Source: DASUPK01 sp963724665
GTDB lineage: Bacteria > Actinomycetota > Thermoleophilia > Solirubrobacterales > 70-9
Assembly: GCA_963724665.1 (NCBI GenBank)
Contig: CAVRVH010000008.1
Coordinates: 124,001 to 188,000, forward strand
DNA: 64,000 bases
Reading direction: 5' to 3'
This document shows positions 1 to 8,142 of the stretch, one piece after another. The translations under genes and the position numbers were made by a program. Positions within the stretch are counted from its first letter, which is position 1. Every line of letters begins with the position of its first letter. The notes beneath the pieces were generated by a model, which made no database searches, was not told the DNA's origin, and was given only the letters and a program-made list of their open reading frames with translations.

Positions 1-37
1 GACGTAACGCTTTCGAGATCTCCGAGTCTGGATTCCG

Positions 38-1762
38 ATGGCACTGCTGATGCTGTTTGCGCTCGTGGCCGGGGCGGGCACCGCCCTGTCCCCGTGCGTG
101 CTGCCGATCCTGCCCGCGATCCTGGCCGCCGGGGTCACCGGCGACCGGCGACGTCCACTGGGCGTGGTCACCGGCCTGGCGCTCTCGTTCACCTTCGCCA
201 CGGTCGCGCTGGTCTATGTGATCAACGCTCTCGGGCTGCCGAACGGCTTCGCCCGCGACCTGGCGATCGTCGTCCTCTTCGCATTCGGGATCTCTCTGTT
301 GATCCCGCCGATCGGCGACCGCGTGGAGGCCTTTGCGAGCCGCCTCGCGCCCGGGCCCGCTCGCTTCCGAGGGGACGGTTTCGGCTCCGGGATGATCGTT
401 GGCGCCAGCCTCGGGCTGGTCTATGCGCCCTGCGCCGGGCCGATCCTCGCCGGTGTGATCGTCGTCTCGGCCGCCCAGGACTTCACCGCCGGGCGGCTCG
501 CGGTCGCGCTCTCCTACGCGATCGGCTCGGCGATCGTGCTTTACCTGCTGCTGCTCGGCGGCAGGCGGCTGACGCAGCGGCTCAAGCCAATTCAGGGGCG
601 CGTGCAGATGGCGATGGGCGCGGTGATGGTCCTGGTCGCGATCGCGATGACCGCCAACTGGGACGTCCGCTTCCAGACGGAGATCGCCAGCGCCCTGCCG
701 AGGTTCTTGGTCAATCCGACGGAGAGCATCGAGAAGAGCAAGGCGATCTCGACCGATCTCGCCAAGGTGAGCCAGCACGGGACGCCGGTCGTCCCCGCGG
801 ACGAGCTCAACCAGCCGGTCAGCCTGCGGACCTACGGCCCGGCCCCCGATTTCACCGGAACGCAGGACTGGTTCAACACCCCAGGCGGCGAGTCGCTCTC
901 GATGAGCGACCTGCGCGGCAAGGTCGTCCTGGTCGACTTCTGGACCTACACCTGCATCAACTGCATCCGGACGCTGCCGTACCTGGAGGCCTGGCAGCAG
1001 CGCTACGGGCGGGACGGCTTCACCGTGGTCGGGGTTCACTCGCCGGAGTTCCCCTTCGAGAAGGACGCGTCGAACGTCCAGGATGCGATCCGGCAGAACC
1101 ACCTGACCTACCCGGTCGTTCAGGACAACAACCTGGCGACCTGGGACGCGTGGGGCAACCAGTACTGGCCCGCCGACTACCTGGTGGACGCCCAGGGCAA
1201 CGTCCGCAACGCCCATTTCGGCGAGGGGGATTACGCCGAAACCGAGCGAGCGATCAGGACGTTGCTCGGAGAGGCCGGCCACGCCAACCTCGGCTCGGGG
1301 TCGCGGGCGAGTGCTCAAGCGCCGTCGGCGGGCACGACCACTCCTGAGACCTACCTGGGCGCGGCACGCGCTCAGGGATGGGTAACCCCCGTCCACCCAG
1401 GCGACCAGGACTTCGGTGCGGCCGCCGGTCCGCTCTCCGTCAACCAGTTCGCCTACGCGGGCCACTGGGGCATCACCGACGAGGACGCCACCGCCGGCCC
1501 CGGCGCCGAGATCGACCTGGAGTTCAACGCCCGCCGCGTCTACCTCGTCCTGGGCTCGCCGGACCAGGCCCGCCACGTCCAGGTCCTCCTCGACGGCAAG
1601 CCGATCCCGGCGAAGCTGGCCGGCGCCGACGTGCGGGGCGGCCGAGCGACGATCCGCGCCCAGCGCCTCTACCGGCTGGTCGACCTCCCGACCGTCTCAC
1701 AGCACCGGCTCTCGCTGATCTTCGACCCCGGCGTTACGGGGTACGCGTTCACGTTTGGGTAG
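38..1762 (+). CDS. dipZ: DipZ-type thiol:disulfide transport protein (CcdA + thioredoxin + C-terminal domain)
   Basis: 574 aa. The protein probably passes electrons from cytosolic thioredoxin through the membrane to an outward-facing thioredoxin domain. Residues ~1-210 are a CcdA/DsbD-like membrane core with paired cysteines in SPCVLPILP (Cys20) and YAPCAGPIL (Cys132). Residues ~265-420 form a TlpA-like thioredoxin fold with the active site WTYTCINC (Cys306, Cys309). The CINC form is typical of DipZ. Residues ~440-574 are a beta-rich C-terminal domain found in DipZ proteins. The ATG at 38 is close to the window edge, and only 37 bases upstream are visible. The gene stands alone, so its substrate (cytochrome c maturation or general thiol repair) cannot be told from context. 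Confidence 0.9.
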   Translation: MALLMLFALVAGAGTALSPCVLPILPAILAAGVTGDRRRPLGVVTGLALSFTFATVALVYVINALGLPNGFARDLAIVVLFAFGISLLIPPIGDRVEAFASRLAPGPARFRGDGFGSGMIVGASLGLVYAPCAGPILAGVIVVSAAQDFTAGRLAVALSYAIGSAIVLYLLLLGGRRLTQRLKPIQGRVQMAMGAVMVLVAIAMTANWDVRFQTEIASALPRFLVNPTESIEKSKAISTDLAKVSQHGTPVVPADELNQPVSLRTYGPAPDFTGTQDWFNTPGGESLSMSDLRGKVVLVDFWTYTCINCIRTLPYLEAWQQRYGRDGFTVVGVHSPEFPFEKDASNVQDAIRQNHLTYPVVQDNNLATWDAWGNQYWPADYLVDAQGNVRNAHFGEGDYAETERAIRTLLGEAGHANLGSGSRASAQAPSAGTTTPETYLGAARAQGWVTPVHPGDQDFGAAAGPLSVNQFAYAGHWGITDEDATAGPGAEIDLEFNARRVYLVLGSPDQARHVQVLLDGKPIPAKLAGADVRGGRATIRAQRLYRLVDLPTVSQHRLSLIFDPGVTGYAFTFG

Positions 1763-1765
1763 GAG

Positions 1766-1839
1766 GCGGGACTCACACCGGCGATGAAAGGGCGGGGGTC
1801 AGGCGTCTGGGCGGGACGAAAACCGGCCATGAAGGGGCG
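1766..1839. repeat. Tandem-like pair of 29-bp imperfect direct repeats
   Basis: The gap between dipZ and the next gene holds two copies of a GCGGGAC-N4-ACCGGC-N-ATGAA-N-GGGCG pattern, at 1766-1794 and 1811-1839, with start points 45 bp apart. The fixed blocks match exactly and only the N positions differ. No hairpin or coding potential explains them. They may be regulator sites or relics of a small duplication. Confidence 0.5.
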
Positions 1840-1871
1840 AGATTTGGGCGGTTGGTGACTTACCGACCCCC

Positions 1872-2711
1872 ATGGGTCGGAAACTCGCCAAGGGCGCCCC
1901 GGACGCGCTCATTGCCCGAATTGCGGCCAACCAGCACGGGGTCGTCTCGCTCACGCAGCTCGAACGTGCCGGCATCCACGAATGTGGGCGTCTGCGACGT
2001 GTGCGCGCCCAGCGCCTGCACCGCATTCACCGCGGTGTTTACGCCGTCGGGCACCATGGTCTCAGCGAGAAAGGCAGATGGATGGCGGCGGTTCTCGCCT
2101 GCGGCCCCGACGCGGTCCTGAGCCACATCAGCGCCGCCGCCCTGTGGCAACTCCTTCCTCAGAGGGGTTTCGTCCACGTCACCGTCCCGGGCAACGGAAG
2201 ACCTCGCGCGGGAATCAGAGTCCATCGGTCCATCACCCTCTTCCCCAGCGCAGTAACCCGGAGGGAAGGCATCCCGGTGACGACTCCCTCGCGCACGCTG
2301 GCGGACCTCCACCGCCTCCTTCCCCAGCAGCAGTTCGCTGCGACGCTTCGGCGGGCGGAGTACCTCGGCCTGCCGCTCGACGAGCGCCTCGAACCCGATG
2401 GCACCCGTAGCGAGCTCGAGGCCCGCTTCCTCACCCTCTGCCGCCGCCACCGCCTTCCCCAGCCGGATGTGAACGAACGCGTCGGGACCTACGTCGTGGA
2501 CTTCCTCTGGTCGGAGAACCGCCTGATCGTGGAGCTCGACGGATACCGGGCGCACGCCGGCCGTGCCGCATTCGAAGCGGACCGAGCCCGCGACGTCGAG
2601 CTCAAAGCGCTCGGCTACGACGTCCTGCGCTTCACGTCGCAGCAGGTCACCGTGCGGTCCGCAGACGTTGCCCGCACCGTCCGCCGGCTACTTCGGGCCC
2701 GCGGCCAATAG
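1872..2711 (+). CDS. AbiEi-like winged-helix domain fused to DUF559 (Vsr-like nuclease fold)
   Basis: 279 aa. Residues ~10-110 resemble the AbiEi antitoxin / transcriptional-regulator N-terminal domain (VVSLTQLERAG, then RIHRGVYAVGH). Residues ~185-275 are a DUF559 domain of the very-short-patch-repair endonuclease fold, with the E-D-RD core seen in LIVELDGYRAH, ADRARDVELK and YDVLRFT. This fusion is abundant in high-GC actinobacteria, often in many copies per genome. Its role is unproven, with DNA repair, defence or regulation all suggested. No partner AbiEii toxin lies beside it, so a classical type IV toxin-antitoxin pair is not supported. The start is the first ATG (1872). Confidence 0.8.
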   Translation: MGRKLAKGAPDALIARIAANQHGVVSLTQLERAGIHECGRLRRVRAQRLHRIHRGVYAVGHHGLSEKGRWMAAVLACGPDAVLSHISAAALWQLLPQRGFVHVTVPGNGRPRAGIRVHRSITLFPSAVTRREGIPVTTPSRTLADLHRLLPQQQFAATLRRAEYLGLPLDERLEPDGTRSELEARFLTLCRRHRLPQPDVNERVGTYVVDFLWSENRLIVELDGYRAHAGRAAFEADRARDVELKALGYDVLRFTSQQVTVRSADVARTVRRLLRARGQ

Positions 2712-2720
2712 GATCAACCT

Positions 2721-3047
2721 ATGAACCCCGAGCACGCACGCCAGCGCCTAGCCGAGGAACGGGCTCGCATCGAGCAGGAGCTCGCCGGGCATGGGCAGGA
2801 GGAGACCTCCGACGAGCCCAAGGACTCCGGCGATCAGGCGAACGAGCTGGAGCAGACCGACACCGATAACGCTCTCCGCGCGGAATCGCGGCAGACACTC
2901 GAGGCCATCGAGAAGGCTGAGGCCCGGTTGGAGGACGGGACCTACGGCAAATCAGTCGTCAGCGGCGATCCGATCCCGGACGAGCGGCTCGAGGCGATCC
3001 CCTGGGCCGACCGCAACGTCGGCGAAGAGCCCGGCGGCCGCGGCTAG
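2721..3047 (+). CDS. DksA/TraR-like protein lacking the zinc-finger cysteines
   Basis: 108 aa. An acidic, coiled-coil-prone N-terminal half (residues ~1-70, rich in Glu, Arg and Gln) is followed by the DksA/TraR signature region. The family pattern GTYG-x-C-x-x-C-G-x-P-I reads here as GTYGKSVVSGDPIPDERL, so both first-pair cysteines are Lys/Ser and Val/Ser, and no second Cys pair follows. The fold may persist without zinc, as in some short actinobacterial relatives. Family members bind the RNA polymerase secondary channel, but that role is only inferred here. The ATG at 2721 has an AGGA 8 bases upstream. The last four bases overlap the convergent methyltransferase gene. Confidence 0.75.
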   Translation: MNPEHARQRLAEERARIEQELAGHGQEETSDEPKDSGDQANELEQTDTDNALRAESRQTLEAIEKAEARLEDGTYGKSVVSGDPIPDERLEAIPWADRNVGEEPGGRG

Positions 3048-3952
3048 GGCCGGCGCGCCGAGACCAGCAGGTTGTAGAAGAGCTGAGGCGGAAGCCGCGG
3101 CTCCAGGACCTGGTTGTCCACCCTCTGCAGCGCCATGTAGCTCCGGAACGCGAACCGCCTCCATGCCCACGGCACCTCGTCGGGCTCGGCGCTCGCCTCG
3201 AGCGTCCTCACGGTCCAGCCGTGGATCGAGGCGAGCAGCTCCTCGCCCTTAACCCGCACTTCCCCGAGGCCCGCAGCGTCGCAGAAGCGGCGCAGGTCGC
3301 CGGGCGAGAAGGCGTGCACATCGACCTCCGGCTCGAGGTCATGCCCGTTCTGATGGCCCTCGGCTTCGTAATCGCGTGGGGAGGCGCCCATCAGCCGCCG
3401 CCAGAGCGGTGCGGTGAGCAGCGCTGTCCGCTTCGGAATGGCGGCAAGAAGGTCGCCGTAGCGCGACGGCTCCCCGCAGAAAGCCACGGTCCCGCCCGGC
3501 CGCAGCACCCGCGCGAACTCCGAGAACGCCTGACCGAGATCGGGAATGTGGTGCAGCACGGCGTGCCCGAAGACGAGGTCGAAGCTCTCGTCCGGGAACG
3601 GCAATGTCTCGGCGTCAGTCGCCATCGTCTTCACACTGAGGCCGAGCCGCTCGGCGTTCGCCTCCAGCGTCGCCAGCATCCCGGGGGAGATATCTGTCGC
3701 CGTCGCGCGCGCTATCGCGCCGGCCTGCATCAGGTTGAGCGAGAAGTAACCGGTGCCCGCACCGATCTCGAGCGCATCGCCGTACGGCCTTTCGGGCCAG
3801 CGCCCGAGCGCCTTGCGCAGCTTGCCCGTGACCTGCTCCTGGCCGATCTCCCCGAAGTCGATCCCCCACTTGGAGTCGTACGAGGCCGCCGCCACGTCGT
3901 GGTAGCGCTCGTTGACGTCCTTGATCCGCTCTGGGGTCCCCGGGTCAGCCAC
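3044..3952 (-). CDS. Class I SAM-dependent methyltransferase
   Basis: 302 aa. A Rossmann-fold methyltransferase of the Methyltransf_11/25 type. Motif I is ALEIGAGTGYFSLN (residues ~60-75), followed by the acidic strand end TATDISPGML and the post-motif LVFGHAVLHHIPDL. These give the SAM-binding half. The C-terminal ~100 residues are a variable substrate domain. The substrate is unknown. Neighbours are a DksA-like gene (convergent, 4-base overlap) and an ABC exporter on the same strand 114 bases upstream, which does not fix the function. Confidence 0.85.
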   Translation of the reverse strand: MADPGTPERIKDVNERYHDVAAASYDSKWGIDFGEIGQEQVTGKLRKALGRWPERPYGDALEIGAGTGYFSLNLMQAGAIARATATDISPGMLATLEANAERLGLSVKTMATDAETLPFPDESFDLVFGHAVLHHIPDLGQAFSEFARVLRPGGTVAFCGEPSRYGDLLAAIPKRTALLTAPLWRRLMGASPRDYEAEGHQNGHDLEPEVDVHAFSPGDLRRFCDAAGLGEVRVKGEELLASIHGWTVRTLEASAEPDEVPWAWRRFAFRSYMALQRVDNQVLEPRLPPQLFYNLLVSARRP

Positions 3953-4065
3953 GACGGGAGATCGTAGCTACGGCTTCGCCATCAGAACGCGGCCACGAGC
4001 GGCCGCCCCACATAAGTCGCTACGGGCTTCGCCCTCCGCTCCAAAGTGGAGCGCCCTGGTGGCCG

Positions 4066-4824
4066 CTACCTGTCGTAGGTAGCGATCGCCCTGAGCGAGA
4101 GCCCGATCAGCACCACACCCATGACGAGGATCACCCCGAGGCAGACGAGGATCTTGTCCACCACCCAGCCGTCGATGATCAGGGAGCGAATCCCGACGAT
4201 CACGTAGCTCACCGGGTTGATCCGCGCCAGCGTCTCCATCACCGGCGAGAGCCGGTCGAACGGGACGAAGTTCGGCGTCAGGAAGAGCAGTGGGAAGAAG
4301 AGCAGGAAGCTGGTATTGGTCGCCTGAACGTTCCGAGTGGTGAGCGCGATCAGGATCCCAAAGCCGGCGTAGGCGACTCCGAAGAGCGCGGCGAGTAGGA
4401 CCACCAGCACGGCGCCCGCGGGCCCCGACTGCACGTGAGCGCCGAAGATGACTATCCCGACCAACAGCACGATGGCGGAGCCGGCGATCCCGCGCACGAG
4501 GTCGGCGGTGAGGCGGCCGAGGATCAGTGAGGTGCGGCGGATCGGCGCCACAAGCAGCTTGTCGAAGTAGCCGCTGTCGATCTCCGTCACCAGCGCCAGG
4601 CCTGTCGTAGCGGTGGCAACGGCGAACATCAGCGAGACGGGAAGCTGGAACGCCACGTATCCCTGGCCCTTGAGGAAGGGCGTGGTGTCGGGGAAGGTCG
4701 GCGAGACCTGGCCGATGTTGACCGCGAGGAAGAAGAGCGGGATGAAGAGGACCGGAATGGTGGCCTCCGGGTAGCGGAGGATCTCGCGGATCGACCGCCG
4801 CCCGAGCAACAGGACCTCGGTCAT
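4066..4824 (-). CDS. ABC-2 type transporter permease
   Basis: 252 aa. An integral membrane subunit of the ABC-2 (DrrB/NodJ-like) exporter family with about six hydrophobic segments. The conserved amphipathic region TGLALVTEIDSGYFDKLLVAP is followed by RRTSLILGR. It forms a drug, lipid or polysaccharide exporter with the ATPase encoded immediately upstream, whose stop overlaps this ATG by four bases (4821-4824), so the two are translationally coupled. The exported substrate is unknown. Confidence 0.88.
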   Translation of the reverse strand: MTEVLLLGRRSIREILRYPEATIPVLFIPLFFLAVNIGQVSPTFPDTTPFLKGQGYVAFQLPVSLMFAVATATTGLALVTEIDSGYFDKLLVAPIRRTSLILGRLTADLVRGIAGSAIVLLVGIVIFGAHVQSGPAGAVLVVLLAALFGVAYAGFGILIALTTRNVQATNTSFLLFFPLLFLTPNFVPFDRLSPVMETLARINPVSYVIVGIRSLIIDGWVVDKILVCLGVILVMGVVLIGLSLRAIATYDR

Positions 4825-5843
4825 GACGCCACCGCCTTCGCAGCCGCCTCATCGAGCTCGGCGCCCTCGTCCGCCTGTTCCGTCTCGGCGCCCTCGAGCC
4901 GCCGGCCCGTGGCCTCCAGGAACACGTCGTCCAGCGACGGCCGCGACACCGAGATCGCCCCGACCTCGACGTCGGCCGTATCCAGCCGCCGGACGATCTC
5001 GGCGATCGAGGCGGCACCGTTCTCGACGAAGAGCGCGAGCGCATCCTGCTCGGCGATCACCCGGTCGAGTCCGGGCAGTTCGCCGATCACCTGCTGGGTG
5101 CGCTCGGCGTCGGCACCGTGGAGCTCGACCGAGACCACGTCCTTGCCGATCTCCGCCTTCAGGCTCTCCGGCGTCCCCTGGGCTACGAGCTCGCCGTGAT
5201 CGATGATCGCCAGCCGTTCGCAGAGCTCGTCGGCCTCCTCCAGGTACTGGGTGGTGAGGAAGATCGTCGTGCCGGTCGCGTTGATGCTCCGCACCTCGTC
5301 CCAGACGGTGAGTCTGGACGTGGGATCCAGGCCAGTCGTCGGCTCGTCGAGGAAGAGCACCTTCGGCTGGTGGACGAGCGCGCTGGCCAGATCGAGGCGC
5401 CGTTTCATCCCGCCGGAATAGGTCTTGGTCCGCCTCTCTGCGGCGTCCGTCAGCCCGACCAGCTCGAGCAGCTCCTGCGCGCGCCGACGCCCGGCGGAGC
5501 CGGTGATCCCATACAGGCCGCACTGGAGCTCCAGCAGCTCCCGGCCCGTCTGCACCGGATCCAGCCCGATCTCCTGCAGCGCTACGCCGATGTTCCGCCG
5601 CACCTCGTCCCCGTCGGCGACCACGTCGTGGCCGGCGACCGAGGCGCTGCCCTCGGTGGGGGGCAGCAGGGTGCACAGCATCCGGATCATGGTCGACTTG
5701 CCGGCGCCGTTCGGCCCGAGAAAGCCGAAGATCTCGCCCTTCGAGACCGCGAGATCGACGCCGCGCACCGCCTCGATATCGCCCTTGAAGGTGCGGGTCA
5801 GGCCTCGGGCCTCGATGGCAGGGGTTTTCGAGTTGTTCTCCAT
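4821..5843 (-). CDS. ABC transporter ATP-binding protein (DrrA-like)
   Basis: 340 aa from the chosen start. Walker A is GPNGAGKST, the signature is YSGGMKRRLDLASAL, and Walker B is KVLFLDEPTTGLDP. After the nucleotide-binding domain (residues ~10-230) comes the DrrA-type C-terminal extension with VSRPSLDDVFLEATGR. It powers export through the permease encoded downstream. I chose the ATG at 5843 (MENNSKTPAIEARGL) because the ABC fold starts right after it and an AAGGA lies upstream. The reading frame stays open to 5924, but that extension (MRERPRTMTF...) does not look conserved. Confidence 0.9.
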   Translation of the reverse strand: MENNSKTPAIEARGLTRTFKGDIEAVRGVDLAVSKGEIFGFLGPNGAGKSTMIRMLCTLLPPTEGSASVAGHDVVADGDEVRRNIGVALQEIGLDPVQTGRELLELQCGLYGITGSAGRRRAQELLELVGLTDAAERRTKTYSGGMKRRLDLASALVHQPKVLFLDEPTTGLDPTSRLTVWDEVRSINATGTTIFLTTQYLEEADELCERLAIIDHGELVAQGTPESLKAEIGKDVVSVELHGADAERTQQVIGELPGLDRVIAEQDALALFVENGAASIAEIVRRLDTADVEVGAISVSRPSLDDVFLEATGRRLEGAETEQADEGAELDEAAAKAVAS

Positions 5844-5960
5844 CAACCGGTGATTCCGTCCTTGGGGTTCCCGTCTATGACCGGACCGCCGGCCGAAAGT
5901 CATCGTTCGCGGCCGTTCCCGCACTCTACGAAAACCGACTAGTCCCTAACTTCCCCCGCG

Positions 5961-6722
5961 GTGGCCGAAGCGGATCAGACCTATCTCCAGGACGATCAGC
6001 CCGAGGGAGTCCCGCCCCTCGAGCTGACCGGCGAGCGCACGCTCCCCGACGTCCCCGAGGAGAACTACTGGTACCGCCGCCACGCGGCCGTCTACGAATG
6101 GATCGCCGAGCGCTGCGCGGGCCTGCGCGTCGTCGACCTTGCCTGCGGCGAGGGCTACGGCTCGGACCTGCTCGCCCGCCGCGCCGCCGAGGTGGTGGGC
6201 GTCGACGCGAACCCCGAAGCGTTCGACCACGCCCGCGCCCGCTACCGCCGCCCCAACCTGGACTTTCAGCGAGGTCTCGTGGAGGACTTCGATCAGGAGG
6301 TCGACGCCGTCGTCTTCCTGCAGACGATCGAGCACATCCACGAGCCCGACAAGCTCGTCGACGGGATCGCCCGGATCGCTCCGGTCGCGTACATCTCGAC
6401 GCCCAACCGCCTCACCCTCGCGCCACCGGGCGCCGAGAAGTCTGACAACCCCTGGCACCTGCGCGAGTACGACGCCGGCCAGTACCGCGAGCTGCTCGAG
6501 CCCCATTTCGGGAGCGTCGAGCTGCTCGGCCTCTTCCACGCCCGCAAGCTCCGGGCCCACGAGCTCGCTATCCGGGCCGGCTGGGACCGGATCCATCCCG
6601 CCCTCCACATCACCAAGCCCTTCTACGACCGCTTCATCCCGGCGATCAGCGCCAGTGACTTCCGCCTGCGGGAGGGCCCGCTCGATCGGGCGCTGGACTT
6701 CCTCGCCGTGTGTCGCGCCTGA
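5961..6722 (+). CDS. Rv3030-like SAM-dependent methyltransferase (methylglucose polysaccharide triad)
   Basis: 253 aa, GTG start. The sequence carries the marks I know from mycobacterial Rv3030: LTGERTLPDV followed by ENYWYRRHAAVY, SAM motif DLACGEGYGSDLL, STPNRLTLAPPG, and a late NPWHLREYD / LLGLFHARKLR block. In mycobacteria this enzyme belongs to the cluster that makes 6-O-methylglucose lipopolysaccharide. The next two genes follow at 3 and 4 bases and encode the GH57 branching enzyme and GT4 glucosyltransferase in the same order as Rv3031-Rv3032. A role in O-methylating a cytosolic alpha-1,4-glucan is therefore inferred from sequence and synteny. Confidence 0.85.
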   Translation: MAEADQTYLQDDQPEGVPPLELTGERTLPDVPEENYWYRRHAAVYEWIAERCAGLRVVDLACGEGYGSDLLARRAAEVVGVDANPEAFDHARARYRRPNLDFQRGLVEDFDQEVDAVVFLQTIEHIHEPDKLVDGIARIAPVAYISTPNRLTLAPPGAEKSDNPWHLREYDAGQYRELLEPHFGSVELLGLFHARKLRAHELAIRAGWDRIHPALHITKPFYDRFIPAISASDFRLREGPLDRALDFLAVCRA

Positions 6723-6725
6723 CAG

Positions 6726-8138
6726 ATGGCCGACCGCACCGCCGGCGACCTGGCGATCGTCCTCCACTCCCACATGCCCTACGTCGAGGGCTTCGGGACC
6801 TACCCGTTCGGCGAGGAGTGGCTCTTCGACGCGTTCGCGCGCTCCCACCTGCCCGTGCTCGACGTCGCCGAGCGCCTCACCATGACGATCACGCCGGTCC
6901 TCGCCGATCAGCTCGAGGCCGAGGGCGTGGGGGAGAGAATGCTCCGGTTCCTGCGCCGCCACCGCATCGATGCAGCCGACCGCGACGTCGCGGATGCCGG
7001 CGCTGCGCTCCGCGCGGCCGCCAAGGCCGAGGCCGACCACTACACGCAGGCGATGAAGCGGCTGCGGAAGCTCGGAGGCAACCCTCTGCGCGCCTTCCAG
7101 GAAGCACACGCCCAGGGCCGGGTAGCACTGATGGCCTCTGCCGCGACCCACGCGGTGCTGCCGAAGCTCGCCACGCTGGCGGGCCGCCGCCTGCAGGTCG
7201 ACGCCGGCCTCCGCTCGCACGAGCGCCGCTTCGGCGAGTCCCTCGGATTCTGGCTCCCGGAGTGCGCCTACGCGCCCGGGCTCGAGGACGTGCTCGCCGA
7301 GCGCGGCATCGCGTACACCTGTCTCGATCAGAGCTCTCGCGAGCGGGGCACGACCGCCCTGGCTCCGATCCGGCTCCCAGGGGGGCCGGTCGGCTTCACG
7401 ATCGACTGGCCGACGGTGCGGCTGGCCTGGTCCGATCAGGGCTATCCCTCCGACCCCGCCTACCTGGAGTACCACCGCCAGTCACAGAATGGGATGCGCC
7501 TCTGGTCCATCTCCGGCAGGCCGTACGAGCCCGCGGTCGCCGCCAAGCGAGCCGCGGAGCACGCCGCCTCGTTCCTGGCGGCCGTTCGCGACCGCCTCGA
7601 GCGCCACCGCGCCGATCAGGGCCACCGCGGCCTCTGCGTTTTCGCAATCGACACCGAGCTGCTCGGCCACTGGTGGGCCGAGGGGCCGATCTGGCTGGAA
7701 CAGGTGTTGAAGGGTGCGGAGCTCGACGGCGTCCGCCTGCTCACCCTGCCGCAGGCCCTCCGCGAGCATGAGGGCGGGCGGCGCGCTGCGTTCCAGAGCA
7801 GCTGGGGTGAGGGCAAGAGCCTCGAGACCTGGGATTCGCCGTCGGTGTCGGATCTGGTCTGGGCCACCCGGCGCTCCGAGCTCCGCCTGCTGCGTGCGCT
7901 CGGCATGCGCGTCCTCGAGCGCGACGCCGCCCTGAGAGCGGCCCGGGAGCTGCTCGCGCTGCAGTCGAGCGACTGGGCGTTCATGGACCATCGCGGCCAG
8001 GCCGGGGACTATCCCTACACGCGCGCGACGGCCCACGCTCAGGCCCTTCTGGAGGCCATAGACTCCTCCGACGGAGTCGAAGCACGCGTGCGCAACCTCG
8101 CACCTGATCTGAGCCTGGCGCCACTGCTCGAGGCCTAA
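6726..8138 (+). CDS. GH57 1,4-alpha-glucan branching enzyme (Rv3031-like)
   Basis: 470 aa. A family 57 glycoside hydrolase with a DUF1957-type C-terminal part. Visible motifs are LVLHSHMPYVEG-type region 1 (VLHSHMPYVEGFG near residue 14), the nucleophile region FWLPECAYAPG (Glu near residue 180) and the acid region FAIDTELLGHWW (Asp near residue 310). It should create alpha-1,6 branches in an alpha-1,4-glucan. The gene sits 3 bases after the methyltransferase and 4 bases before the GT4 gene, so the three are probably one transcript. No glgB of family GH13 is seen in this window. Confidence 0.9.
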   Translation: MADRTAGDLAIVLHSHMPYVEGFGTYPFGEEWLFDAFARSHLPVLDVAERLTMTITPVLADQLEAEGVGERMLRFLRRHRIDAADRDVADAGAALRAAAKAEADHYTQAMKRLRKLGGNPLRAFQEAHAQGRVALMASAATHAVLPKLATLAGRRLQVDAGLRSHERRFGESLGFWLPECAYAPGLEDVLAERGIAYTCLDQSSRERGTTALAPIRLPGGPVGFTIDWPTVRLAWSDQGYPSDPAYLEYHRQSQNGMRLWSISGRPYEPAVAAKRAAEHAASFLAAVRDRLERHRADQGHRGLCVFAIDTELLGHWWAEGPIWLEQVLKGAELDGVRLLTLPQALREHEGGRRAAFQSSWGEGKSLETWDSPSVSDLVWATRRSELRLLRALGMRVLERDAALRAARELLALQSSDWAFMDHRGQAGDYPYTRATAHAQALLEAIDSSDGVEARVRNLAPDLSLAPLLEA

Positions 8139-8142
8139 AACG

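Noticed and set aside
1872..2711. Type IV toxin-antitoxin system
   Set aside because: The AbiEi-like domain is fused to DUF559 and no AbiEii nucleotidyltransferase gene is adjacent.
3968..5044. 358-codon minus-strand frame over the ABC genes
   Set aside because: It overlaps permease and ATPase in another frame and has shadow composition without motifs.
5946..7475. 509-codon open frame on the minus strand
   Set aside because: It is antisense to the methyltransferase and GH57 genes, which have clear motifs. GC-rich codons leave long open shadow frames.
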